From Patulibacter sp. (GTDB lineage: Bacteria; Actinomycetota; Thermoleophilia; Solirubrobacterales; Solirubrobacteraceae), in NCBI RefSeq assembly GCF_030655195.1, contig NZ_JAURWA010000073.1, forward strand, positions 1-42,440: a stretch of DNA of 42,440 nucleotides. The letters are read 5' to 3'. The notes under the pieces were generated by a model. The model worked only from the letters and a program-made list of their open reading frames with translations. It was not told the origin of the DNA and ran no database searches. Below, piece by piece: positions 33,708 to 41,029 of the stretch. The position numbers and the translations under genes were made by a program. Numbering within the stretch: the stretch's first letter is position 1; every line of letters starts with the position of its first letter.

Positions 33708-34253
33708 GTGAAGGGCGAGCGCCACCTCCCCCGCGGCAGCGACGAGCTGCGACGCGCGATGGCCGGCGTGCCACGGGCGTTCGCGTGCTGCGAGGCGCTG
33801 AACCGCCTGCCGTACGCCGATCAGGACGCGATCGGCCGCGCCTGGGCGGAGCTGACCGGTCGACCCACACCCGCGCGGTTTCGGCTGGTGCCGCCGCTCC
33901 ACAGCGACCACGGCGTCGACCTGCGGGTCGGGGCGGACGTCTTCATCAACCACGGCTGCACGCTGAACGACATCGGCGGGATCGAGATCGGCGACGGCAC
34001 GATGATCGGCCCGAACGTCAGCCTGATCAGCAGCGGCCATCCGACCGCGGTCGCCGAGCGCCGTGCCGGGATCGTGTTCGCCGAGATCGTCATCGGGAGG
34101 GACGTGTGGATCGGCGCCGGCGCGACGGTCCTGGGCGGCGTGCGCATCGGCGACGGAGCCGTCGTGGGCGCCGCCGCGGTCGTCACCCGCGACGTCCCGC
34201 CGGCGACCCTGGTCGCCGGCAATCCGGCGCGGGTCCTGCGGCCGGTGGGGTGA
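33708..34253 (+). CDS. Maltose/galactoside O-acetyltransferase-like (hexapeptide repeat)
   Basis: 181 aa, left-handed beta-helix acetyltransferase (Maa/LacA/NodL type). The N-terminal Mac domain (LPRGSDELRRAMAGVPRAFACCEALNRL) and hexapeptide repeats (VDLRVGADVFINHGCTLNDIGGIEIGDGTMIGPNVSLISSGHPTAVAERRAG) are present, with the catalytic His in SGHP, then IGRDVWIGAGATVLGGVRIGDGAVVGAAAVVTRDVPPATLVAGNPARVLR. Transfers acetyl from acetyl-CoA to a sugar or similar. GTG 33708 is the family start; no good ribosome site. TAGGAT at 33663-33668 is a possible -10. Confidence 0.87.
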   Translation: MKGERHLPRGSDELRRAMAGVPRAFACCEALNRLPYADQDAIGRAWAELTGRPTPARFRLVPPLHSDHGVDLRVGADVFINHGCTLNDIGGIEIGDGTMIGPNVSLISSGHPTAVAERRAGIVFAEIVIGRDVWIGAGATVLGGVRIGDGAVVGAAAVVTRDVPPATLVAGNPARVLRPVG

Positions 34254-34268
34254 GGCCCCCGCGGCCCC

Positions 34269-35372
34269 TCAGCACTGCATGATCCCCATCACGCGATCGA
34301 AGCGGCCGGCGTCGAGGTCCGCCCGGGGCAGGACGAGGTAGAGCGCGCCGGCGTCGCCGAGGACCAGGCCGGACGTCTCGTCGACCTGGGCCAGCAGCGC
34401 CCAGCCCTCCCCCGCGAGCTCCGCCTCCGTGTACCGCGACCGGGTCCCCGCGGTCCCTTCCCGCAGCCAGTAGGCGACCTCGTCGAGGACCGGCCCCTGG
34501 ATGTCGTGCGACACGCCCAGCAGGCGATGCCCCTGCTCCTCGCGGAGGGCGGCGCGCAGCTCGTCGATCGGCACCCCGTCGGGGAGCGCGTCGCCCCCGA
34601 GCCCATCGTCGGTGGCCGGGAACGGCATCCGCACGGGGCACAGCGCGACGGGTCCGAACGTCTGGGTGCCGTCCGGCGCGCCCGCCGACTCGAGGCCGGT
34701 CGGATCCGCCACCGAGAAGACGCGGGTGGCGTCGACGAAGTCGATCTCCGGGGCGTCGGCGAACGCCTGGTCCCAGAAGACGAGCAGCACGCCGGAGGCC
34801 GGCAGCGCTGGGCCGGACGCCGTGGGCGCGAAGCCCGATGCCGGACGGACGGTGCCGGACGCCGTGGGCGCGAAGCCCGATGCCGGACGGGCGGTGCCCG
34901 ACGCCGCGGGCGCCGTGCGCGATGCCGCAGGTGCCGGGGCGTCCGCGGGGGCCAGGCCGTCCGCGGGGGCGGAGACGGGCGGCAGGTCCGCGAGGTCGAG
35001 CACGGCGACGAAGGTCAGCGGACGCCCCGTCCTGTCGAGCGGCCACGACGCCCCCGCGGGCAGGAGCGGCTCGCCCCCGAGCCGACAGCCCGGAGCCGGG
35101 GCCAGCTCGGGCCAGGCACCGTGCTCCAGCAGCGCGACGCCGTCGACCATGGAGGCGACCGACCGGGCCGCGACGCTGCCGGGCACGCCGTTGGCGACGA
35201 GGACGCGTTCGATCTCGGCGCGCTGGAGCGTGGTGTCGGCGCCCTCGGCCATCAGGCGGCGGAGCCCGGCGAAGGTCTGCGGCCCCGCGACGCTCCCCCC
35301 GCCGGCCGTGGCAGCGGCGGGACCCTCCTCCTCCCCGGACGCGGCACGGCGGAGGCGGTGGAACAGGCCCAT
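34269..35372 (-). CDS. DUF1963 (YwqG-like) protein with in-frame repeat insertion
   Basis: 367 aa. Matches DUF1963/YwqG: the conserved LGGEPLLPAGASWPLDRTGRPLTFVAVLDLADLPP, VFWDQAFADAPEIDF, and the C-terminal HRLLGVSHDIQGPVLDEVAYWLREG with WALLAQVDETSGLVLGDAGALYLVLPRADLDAGRFDRVMGIMQC. The function is unknown; the fold is cytoplasmic. Odd feature: an Ala/Pro/Ser-rich insertion of about 50 residues made of 14-residue repeats (34812-34937) between the first and second conserved blocks. ATG 35372 begins MGLFHRLRRAASGEE. The adjacent 94-aa gene is in the same direction, 74 nt upstream, and could be co-transcribed. Confidence 0.82.
   Translation of the reverse strand: MGLFHRLRRAASGEEEGPAAATAGGGSVAGPQTFAGLRRLMAEGADTTLQRAEIERVLVANGVPGSVAARSVASMVDGVALLEHGAWPELAPAPGCRLGGEPLLPAGASWPLDRTGRPLTFVAVLDLADLPPVSAPADGLAPADAPAPAASRTAPAASGTARPASGFAPTASGTVRPASGFAPTASGPALPASGVLLVFWDQAFADAPEIDFVDATRVFSVADPTGLESAGAPDGTQTFGPVALCPVRMPFPATDDGLGGDALPDGVPIDELRAALREEQGHRLLGVSHDIQGPVLDEVAYWLREGTAGTRSRYTEAELAGEGWALLAQVDETSGLVLGDAGALYLVLPRADLDAGRFDRVMGIMQC
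34812..34937. repeat. 42-bp tandem repeat, three copies, in frame
   Basis: Three copies of a 42-bp unit at 34812, 34854 and 34896; the first two nearly identical and the third diverged. It encodes the 14-aa unit ASGTVRPASGFAPT. It lies within the coding region and keeps the frame, so copy number may vary without breaking the gene. Confidence 0.75.
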
Positions 35373-35446
35373 GGCCGGACGGTACGGGATGCCCGGCGCG
35401 TCTTCCGGCGGTGGCGCTCCGGTCGGCGGCCGCCGCGACCCCTCCG

Positions 35447-35731
35447 TCAGCGGCGCAGGCGCGCCCGGTGCGCCTCGACGTCCCCCACGGACCACCCGGC
35501 CGCACGGGCGATCTGCTCGTCCGTGGGTGGATCGGCGTCCAGGACCGCCAGGCCGACGGCGGCCCGGAGGCCCGACTCGTGGCCGAGGGCGAACCGCCGG
35601 GCGTCGTCGAGCTCGACGCGGTGCCGTCTGATCTCCGCCAGCCTGCCGTCCAGACGCCGCACGCGTTCCGCCTGCTCCCGGACCCGCGCCGCCGCCCCCG
35701 AGGCCACCTGTCGTTGCTCCGCGCCGCCCAT
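35447..35731 (-). CDS. 94-aa hypothetical protein, likely SOS-regulated
   Basis: MGGAEQRQVASGAAARVREQ at the start, then a charged coiled helix (AERVRRLDGRLAEIRRHRVELDDARRFALG) and a small C-terminal helix-turn-helix-like end (DEQIARAAGWSVGDVEAHRARLRR). No family recognised. ATG 35729-35731 is separated by a single base from a LexA-type box, so the promoter overlaps the start and translation is probably leaderless or starts farther in. The box makes SOS induction likely. It is followed by the DUF1963 gene 74 nt downstream. Confidence 0.65.
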   Translation of the reverse strand: MGGAEQRQVASGAAARVREQAERVRRLDGRLAEIRRHRVELDDARRFALGHESGLRAAVGLAVLDADPPTDEQIARAAGWSVGDVEAHRARLRR

Positions 35732-35732
35732 G

Positions 35733-35746
35733 CGAACGCATGTTCG
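35733..35746. promoter_or_regulatory. LexA-type SOS box
   Basis: CGAACGCATGTTCG, within the larger palindrome TGCGAAC-GCAT-GTTCGCA, matches the Gram-positive/actinobacterial LexA consensus CGAAC-N4-GTTCG. It sits directly before the ATG of the 94-aa gene. Confidence 0.75.
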
Positions 35747-36084
35747 CACGACCGGGGGCCTGTGAGGCGTGTTCTGTAGAGGACCCGATGCGGGTCTCGG
35801 CGGGCGCGTCGGAGCGAGACCGGGATCAGGGTCGCCTGCGGTACCGGATCCGCGTCTCGGGCGAGACGACCGACCGAGACCCGGATCGGGGATCTCGTCG
35901 CCGCCGCCGATCTGGCCGCCGCCGATCGGCCGCCGGCGCCCATCGGGCCGCCGGCGACGTTGGCGCGCGCGACGGGCGGCACCGTGCACGCGAGCGGGGG
36001 CGCCCCGTCTCCGGGGCTCCGGAGGGCGTGTGAGTCGTACACCCATCGAGTTTCGCCACCCCGGACTGATGCACGTATTACAAC
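35747..36084. other. Repeat-rich intergenic stretch
   Basis: 338 bases without a supportable gene. Contains the hairpin CGTCTCG-GG-CGAGACG (35853-35868), imperfect repeats of GAGACCCGGATC on both sides of it, and near 35910-35960 three GGCCGCCG-type repeats. The AT-richer part at 36065-36080 (GCACGTATTACAAC) may hold the promoter of the gene at 36085. Confidence 0.45.
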
Positions 36085-36345
36085 GTGGGTGTGCCCTTTC
36101 AGTCCGTGGAGCGAAACCCAGCAGACCACGTCCTCGACGACGCCGGCGCCCGACGGACGGCCGGCGAGGTCCTGGCCGAGCGCAACCGCGCTCGCGGCAT
36201 CGCCATCGTCGACGAGCTGTCCCGCATCACGGGGGCGATGGCCGACGGCGCGTCCGCGACACCGGAGGAGATCCTCGCCGTCGCGGACCGCATCGCGGAG
36301 CTCCGGACGTCGGTGACCTTCACGGGCCTCGTCGCCGGGGCCTGA
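36085..36345 (+). CDS. 86-aa hypothetical helical protein
   Basis: Family not recognised. Sequence reads as a hydrophilic helical protein: RNPADHVLDDAGARRTAGEVLAERNRARGIAIVDELSRITGAMADGASATPEEILAVADRIAELRTSV, ending TFTGLVAGA. GTG 36085 is used; GTG 36091 is an alternative. It is followed by a 13-bp-stem terminator. Moderate support: steady coding-like periodicity and a real terminator after it. Confidence 0.5.
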   Translation: MGVPFQSVERNPADHVLDDAGARRTAGEVLAERNRARGIAIVDELSRITGAMADGASATPEEILAVADRIAELRTSVTFTGLVAGA

Positions 36346-36408
36346 GCACCGGGCGGGCCGTCCCCCCGCCGGTCCGCGGGCGGGACTCAGGGGCGGGCAA
36401 CCGGAAGA

Positions 36409-36442
36409 CGCCGGGCCGTCGGTGGAGGACGACGGCCCGGCG
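36409..36442. terminator. Strong bidirectional terminator
   Basis: Perfect 13-bp stem, arms CGCCGGGCCGTCG and CGACGGCCCGGCG, loop of 8 nt. It lies between the stop codons of two convergent small genes (36345 and 36505), so it can serve both. Confidence 0.8.
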
Positions 36443-36504
36443 GGCGCGCACCGACGGGAGTCGGCGGCGCGTGGAGGGCGGGTCAGGGCCGCCCCGGGGG
36501 TGGA

Positions 36505-36699
36505 TCAGATGCGGCGGTGCGGGGCGTGGCGCGGGAGCCACTCGACGCCGCTGGTGGTCTCGCGCTGCAGGGCCTCGCGGGCGGCGGCCGTGGCCGCGGA
36601 CGCGGCGCCCGCGCCGCGATCGGCGTCCATGTCGATCCGGGGCGTCGTCGCCGAACCGGCGATGACGGGTGAAGAGGTGCTTCCGAGAATCTCGAACAT
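36505..36699 (-). CDS. 64-aa orphan small protein
   Basis: Sequence starts MFEILGSTSSPVIAGSATTP, continues RIDMDADRGAGAASAATAAAREALQRETTSGVEW and ends with the basic LPRHAPHRRI. No family is recognised. The gene is supported by a very strong ribosome site, AGAGGAAGG, 5-7 nt before ATG 36699, and by the terminator after it. It lies 180 nt downstream of the last sunscreen-operon gene on the same strand, with a probable own promoter (TAGTAC region at about 36760). A peptide precursor or small stress protein is possible. Not known to be linked to the operon. Confidence 0.6.
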   Translation of the reverse strand: MFEILGSTSSPVIAGSATTPRIDMDADRGAGAASAATAAAREALQRETTSGVEWLPRHAPHRRI

Positions 36700-36879
36700 C
36701 TGGATCCTTCCTCTGTCGGGGGGAGGCGCCGGTCCTGGTGGTCCGGCGTCACCTCGGTACTACCCCGTGGCGTCCCCGCGTACGCACCCCACGCGCAGCG
36801 TTATGTCGCGTTGAGGGTGGCCGCGCGACCCGCCCGCGGCGACCGTCGTCCCTCGCCCGCGCCCCGGATGGGAGCGTCG

Positions 36880-37659
36880 CTACGCCGCGCGGTGCGCGGC
36901 GACCATGCCGCGGTGCATCACGCGGTCTCCCCGGACGTCGGAGTGCTCCGCCCGGTGCAGCACGCGGGCGTTGTCCCAGATCACGACGTCCCCGGCCTCC
37001 CAGGCGTGCGCGTGGACGTTCTCGGGCCGGGTCGAGTGGTGGAACAGCCGGGCGACGACGTCCTCGCCCTCCTCGTCCGACAGGCCGCTGACCTCGGCGC
37101 AGCGGCCCGGGGTCGTGAGGTAGAGCCCGGGACGTCCGGTCAGCGGGTGCGGCCGCACGATCGGGTGCCAGGCCTCGTGCTCGTCGCCGTCCTCGAGGAC
37201 CACGCCGGTGACGACGTGACGGATGCTGCGGTCCTCGACCATCTCGCGCAGCGCGGGATCCAGGGTCGTGAGCGCGCGTGCCTGATCGGAGAAGAGGGTC
37301 GCTCCCCCCTGCTCCGGGATCTGCACCGCCCGCAGCGCGGTGTAGGCCGGGGGCTTGCGGACGTAGCTCGTGTCGACGTGCCAGGAGCTCTTCGGCGGTG
37401 TGGTCCGTCCCACGTTGCTGACGACGTTGAGGTCGGGGAACCCCGGCGCGGAGGCCTCGCCCTTCGTGAACGCCAGGGGGCCGAAGCGGCGGAGGAACGC
37501 GACGAAGTCCTCGTCCGTGGCGTCGTCCTGGCCGGGGAGCACGACGACGCCGTGCTCGGCGAGCAGGCCGCGCAGCTCCTCGATCCCGTCGGGGCCGAGG
37601 TCGCGCAGGGTCGTGCCGGTCACGCGCGCGCCGACGGGGTCCAGCGTCTCAACGTCCAT
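36880..37659 (-). CDS. TauD/TfdA-family Fe(II)/2-oxoglutarate dioxygenase, sunscreen operon
   Basis: 259 aa, complete TauD-type oxygenase. The iron triad is His94-x-Asp96 (SSWHVDTSY) and His235 (NARVLHRAEH), and Arg246 is placed 11 residues later as the 2-oxoglutarate ligand. Conserved AWHPIVRPHPLTGRPGLYL is also present. It uses O2 and 2-oxoglutarate to hydroxylate, demethylate or desaturate a substrate. ATG 37659 overlaps the preceding mysD-like gene by 11 nt, so the two are translationally coupled, and the substrate is therefore probably a mycosporine. The known mycosporine oxygenase MysH belongs to the phytanoyl-CoA (PhyH) branch, not TauD, so this would be a different tailoring enzyme. 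Function by family is sure; substrate is inference. Confidence 0.85.
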   Translation of the reverse strand: MDVETLDPVGARVTGTTLRDLGPDGIEELRGLLAEHGVVVLPGQDDATDEDFVAFLRRFGPLAFTKGEASAPGFPDLNVVSNVGRTTPPKSSWHVDTSYVRKPPAYTALRAVQIPEQGGATLFSDQARALTTLDPALREMVEDRSIRHVVTGVVLEDGDEHEAWHPIVRPHPLTGRPGLYLTTPGRCAEVSGLSDEEGEDVVARLFHHSTRPENVHAHAWEAGDVVIWDNARVLHRAEHSDVRGDRVMHRGMVAAHRAA

Positions 37660-38734
37660 GGAGCTCCTCCTGGATGGTGCTGCGGAACAGCTCGGCCGGC
37701 CCGGTGCCGGCGGCCTGCGCCATCGCGCAGAGCACGCTCTGGCGGGCGAACGAGCAGTACAGGCTGGCCTCAAGGAACCACGGACGGCCGTCGGGGGCGA
37801 CGCGCACGTCGAACAGGCCGTAGTGGCGGCACCCCAGGGCGACGAACGCGCGGCGGGCGAGCTCGTGGACCGCGGCCGTGATCGGGTCGTCCGTCGGCAG
37901 GATCCACGCGTGCTCGTCGCCCTTGGCGACGAGCCGCAGGTCGCCGTCGGCGTGCCGGACGACCTTGTCCTCCGCCGTCCGCACGCCGGTCACGCGGTAC
38001 TCCTCCAACGGCAGGCAGACGAGCTCCCCGTCGCGCTGCAGGACGCCGCAGCGCACCTCGCGGCCCAGCGGCACGTACGTCTCTACCAGCGCCGCGTCGG
38101 CGTGCTCCAGGGCCGCGACGAGGGCCGGGTCGAGCTCCGACGGCTCGCGCACGAGGGCCACGCCGGCGGAGTTGTCGGCGTCGACCGGCTTGACGACCAC
38201 GGGCAGGTCGAGGGTGGTGCGCCCGCCGGCGCGCACGAGCTCCCCGCGGGGGACGTCGACGCCCGCCGCGGCGACCACGGCGCGGGCCTGCGCCTTGTCG
38301 GCCGTCAAGGCCATGACATCGGGGCGGTTGCCGACGTAGGGGATCCCGAGGACGTCGAAGAGGGCACGGTAGGAGGTCATGCCGGCGACGCAGAACATCT
38401 GCGGCACCATCAGGTCGACCCGCAGCGACGCGATGTGCGCGATCGCGGCGGCGACCGGCATCCGCTCGGCGGCCTGCAGGGCCCCGGCGGAGAGCGGGTC
38501 CCCCTGGTCGGTCGGGAACCGCCAGAGACCGTCGGGGTCGACGTGGGCGACGTGGGTCTCGTACCGCTCGTCGTCGCGGACGGTCTCCAGGCAGTCCCGG
38601 GCGTAGAGGCGCGAGAGGTCGGCGAAGAACGCGGTCGTCGGCGAGCCCACGAGGTGCAGGACCCGGAGGCGCCGCGGGTCCGGCCGGGCTGCGGCGGCCC
38701 GGGCCTCCCCCGACCCCTCGGCGTCGGTGCCCAT
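37649..38734 (-). CDS. D-Ala-D-Ala ligase-like mycosporine ligase (MysD)
   Basis: 361 aa, ATP-grasp fold of the D-Ala-D-Ala ligase type. Seen: LRVLHLVGSPTTAFFADLSRLYARDCLETVRDDERYETHVAHVDPDGLWRFP (typical MysD N-terminus), the central ATP-grasp loop LPVVVKPVDADNSAGVALV, and the metal site HYGLFDVRVAPDGRPWFLEASLYCSFARQSVLCAMA. In known clusters MysD joins Ser, Thr or Gly to mycosporine-glycine to give imine sunscreens (shinorine, porphyra-334, mycosporine-2-glycine). ATG overlaps the stop of the mysC-like gene (ATGA) and its end overlaps the oxygenase gene. The amino acid used cannot be read off by eye. Confidence 0.87.
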   Translation of the reverse strand: MGTDAEGSGEARAAAARPDPRRLRVLHLVGSPTTAFFADLSRLYARDCLETVRDDERYETHVAHVDPDGLWRFPTDQGDPLSAGALQAAERMPVAAAIAHIASLRVDLMVPQMFCVAGMTSYRALFDVLGIPYVGNRPDVMALTADKAQARAVVAAAGVDVPRGELVRAGGRTTLDLPVVVKPVDADNSAGVALVREPSELDPALVAALEHADAALVETYVPLGREVRCGVLQRDGELVCLPLEEYRVTGVRTAEDKVVRHADGDLRLVAKGDEHAWILPTDDPITAAVHELARRAFVALGCRHYGLFDVRVAPDGRPWFLEASLYCSFARQSVLCAMAQAAGTGPAELFRSTIQEELHGR

Positions 38735-40110
38735 CAGTCGCCCGCCGGCTCGACGAGCTTGCCGATGTTGAAGTCGATCGTCAGCCACGGCTTGGCGCGG
38801 ACCAGGTTGCGCGCGAGCAGCAGTGGGATCTGCAGGTGGTGGACGAGCAGGAACGGCAGCGGATCGGCGCGGTCGAGGATCGCCTCCTTGCCGCGGAGGA
38901 CGACGAGGGCGCGCTCCGGCGCGCTCGTGGGACGCCGCAGCGCCCGCCAGAGCTCGTGGTACAGCCAGTAGGTCGGACGGCTCGTCGCCGTCGGGCGGAC
39001 CGTCGGCGTGCCGTCCTCGAGGTACGCGGCGGCGACGCCGGGGTGGTCGTAGAACATCGTGATCGCGGAGTGCGTGCGCGGATTGCACTCGATCGCGTAG
39101 GCGACGCCGTCGGCGGCGCGGATGAAGTCGAACGACGCCTGGCCGGTCAGCCCGAGGGCGCCGACGAACCGCACGACCCACTCCTCGATCTCGGGGTCCT
39201 CGACGTGCTCGTAGTTCAGCTGGAACGACGAGGAGCGGCAGCAGCAGTGCAGTTGGACGCGGCCGCCGCGGACCGTGCTGTGGGTGCAGAACTCCTCGCC
39301 GGCGACGAACTCCTGGAGGATCCACGGGTTGTCGTCCGAGATCGGCAGGGAGTGGGCGAACGCCGCGGTCTCCTCGGGCGTCGGGCGCGGCAGCGGCGTG
39401 AGGTCGCGTCGGCGGACGGGGTCGTAGGCGATGCTCTTCAGGACGAACGTGCGGCCGTCGTCGGGGAAGGCGAAGTCGGCGACCTGGGCCGGGTCGGTGA
39501 TGCGGTGCGTCTCCGGGACCGCGAGGCCGAGCTCCGCGGCCGCCGCCGCGAAGCGGTCCTTGTCATCGAGCGTCGGCATCGTCGCCGCGTCGACGTGGAC
39601 GACCTCGCAGTGCGGGTCCAGGACGGCGCGGGCGCGGGCGTCGTACAGGCTCGCCTTGGGACTGCAGACGGGGACGTAGACGTCGACGCCCTCGGCGCGG
39701 ACGATCCGCAGCAGCGCGTCGGCGTAGTCGGGGTCCTCGGGCTGCGGGACGACGTGGAACGCGTCGACGGCCCGCGAGAAGCGGTGGCCCGTCAGGCGGT
39801 AGCGCTCCGTCTCGACGAGGACGACGCGGTGCCCGGCCGCGTGGAAGGACCGGGCGAGCTGCAGCGCCTTCGTCATCTTGCCGCCGCTGATCAGGATCGT
39901 CCTGCGCGGCGACGCGGCAGGACGGGCGGGCGTGCGCGGGCGTCGTCGGACGAGTGAGGCGCCCGTGACCGCGGCGTTGACGGGCAGGACCGCGGCCAGG
40001 GCGCCGAGGACGGCGGCGCTGCGGACCACCGCGCCGGCCCGGGCGCGCAGCGGGACCGCGTCTGCCGGACCGGCGGTCGCCTGTGCCGGTGCGGCGTGCA
40101 GCGTGCTCAT
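38734..40110 (-). CDS. Mycosporine-glycine synthase-type ATP-grasp ligase (MysC)
   Basis: 458 aa. A hydrophobic N-terminal segment (about 27-50, RSAAVLGALAAVLPVNAAVTGASLV), then ILISGGKMTKALQLARSFHAAGHRVVLVETERYRLTGHRFSRAVDAFHVVPQPEDPD, and downstream VPVCSPKASLYDARARAVL, WILQEFVAGEEFCTHSTVRGGRVQLHCCCRSSSFQLNYEHVEDPEIEEW, ECNPRTHSAITMFYDHPGVA and the end IDFNIGKLVEPAGD. These segments are the specific signature of MysC, which activates 4-deoxygadusol and adds glycine to form mycosporine-glycine. It starts 28 nt after the stop of the mysB-like gene and ends on the start of mysD (ATGA). Confidence 0.92.
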   Translation of the reverse strand: MSTLHAAPAQATAGPADAVPLRARAGAVVRSAAVLGALAAVLPVNAAVTGASLVRRRPRTPARPAASPRRTILISGGKMTKALQLARSFHAAGHRVVLVETERYRLTGHRFSRAVDAFHVVPQPEDPDYADALLRIVRAEGVDVYVPVCSPKASLYDARARAVLDPHCEVVHVDAATMPTLDDKDRFAAAAAELGLAVPETHRITDPAQVADFAFPDDGRTFVLKSIAYDPVRRRDLTPLPRPTPEETAAFAHSLPISDDNPWILQEFVAGEEFCTHSTVRGGRVQLHCCCRSSSFQLNYEHVEDPEIEEWVVRFVGALGLTGQASFDFIRAADGVAYAIECNPRTHSAITMFYDHPGVAAAYLEDGTPTVRPTATSRPTYWLYHELWRALRRPTSAPERALVVLRGKEAILDRADPLPFLLVHHLQIPLLLARNLVRAKPWLTIDFNIGKLVEPAGD

Positions 40111-40138
40111 CGCGGTGTCCGGTCGGCGCCCGGCACGC

Positions 40139-41020
40139 TCACGCCGCCCGGCGGATCAGCGTCAGACCGTCGCGCAGCGGGACGAGGACCTGCTCGATGC
40201 GCGGGTCCGCCGCGACGGCCGCGTTGAAGTCGCGGATCGCCGTTCCGTTGACGGTCGGTGCGGACGGCAGGTACGGCTCGCCCTGCAGCAGCGTGTTGTC
40301 CACGGCGACGATGCCGCCGTCCGCGAGCAGGCCGCGATCGAGGACCGTCTCGAGGTAGCCGAGGTACCCGGCCTTGTCCGCGTCGATGAAGACGAGGTCG
40401 AAGGTCTCCCCCGCGTCGGCCAGGCGGTCGAGCGTCTCGCCCGCCGGTGCGACCTCGATGCGGACCCGGCCGCCGGCCGTCGAGGCCTCGAGGCACTCGG
40501 CGGCCACGGCCGCGGCGTGCGCGTCGACCTCGCAGGCCACGAGCTCGCCGTCGTCGGGCAGCGCCTCGGCCATCGCGAGGGCGGAGTAGCCGGTGAAGAG
40601 CCCGACCTCGAGCACGCGGCGCGCCCGGATCGCGTGGACCAGGAACTTCAGGACCTGGCCCTCGACGTGCCCGGAGAGCATCTCCTGCTCCAGACCCAGA
40701 TCACCGGCGACGGCGGCCCAGTCCTCCTCGCGGGTGCGCCGGTCCAGGGCGGCGAGGGCCGCGGACTCTGGTGTCGTGGATGCGGCGACGTAGGGGTCCA
40801 GACCGCCTGCGAGGTCGCGGGCGCGCCGCAGCCCGTCGAGGAGCTGCGGGTCCTGCCGCTCGTCCGCGGCGACCCGCTCCACGAGGGCGTCGAGCTCCCG
40901 GGCGAGGATGCCCACCGGGGTCACCGGCCGCGGGATGCCTCCGGGACCGGGCCCGGACGACGACGCGGCTCCCGGTCCGGCCGGGACGCCGCTCGTCGCC
41001 GTGTCGGTCTCGACGCTCAC
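40139..41020 (-). CDS. Mycosporine O-methyltransferase (MysB), caffeoyl-CoA OMT fold
   Basis: 293 aa, class I cation-dependent SAM methyltransferase. A low-complexity N-terminal 35 residues, then LEVGLFTGYSALAMAEALPDDGELVACEVDAHAAAVAAECLEASTAGGRVRIEVAP (SAM site), TFDLVFIDADKAGYLGYLETVLDRG and GGIVAVDNTLLQGEPYLPS, with the metal-binding Asp residues in DADK and DN. In the sunscreen pathway MysB methylates 2-demethyl-4-deoxygadusol to 4-deoxygadusol. GTG 41018-41020, 9 nt after the cyclase stop; no strong ribosome site (GAGCGG). Confidence 0.88.
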   Translation of the reverse strand: MSVETDTATSGVPAGPGAASSSGPGPGGIPRPVTPVGILARELDALVERVAADERQDPQLLDGLRRARDLAGGLDPYVAASTTPESAALAALDRRTREEDWAAVAGDLGLEQEMLSGHVEGQVLKFLVHAIRARRVLEVGLFTGYSALAMAEALPDDGELVACEVDAHAAAVAAECLEASTAGGRVRIEVAPAGETLDRLADAGETFDLVFIDADKAGYLGYLETVLDRGLLADGGIVAVDNTLLQGEPYLPSAPTVNGTAIRDFNAAVAADPRIEQVLVPLRDGLTLIRRAA

Positions 41021-41029
41021 GGGGTCCGC

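Noticed and set aside
35740..36033. Open frame on the plus strand next to the LexA box
   Set aside because: The translated sequence is Arg/Gly-rich from a repeat-rich intergenic region with no start signal; more likely the box serves the minus-strand gene.
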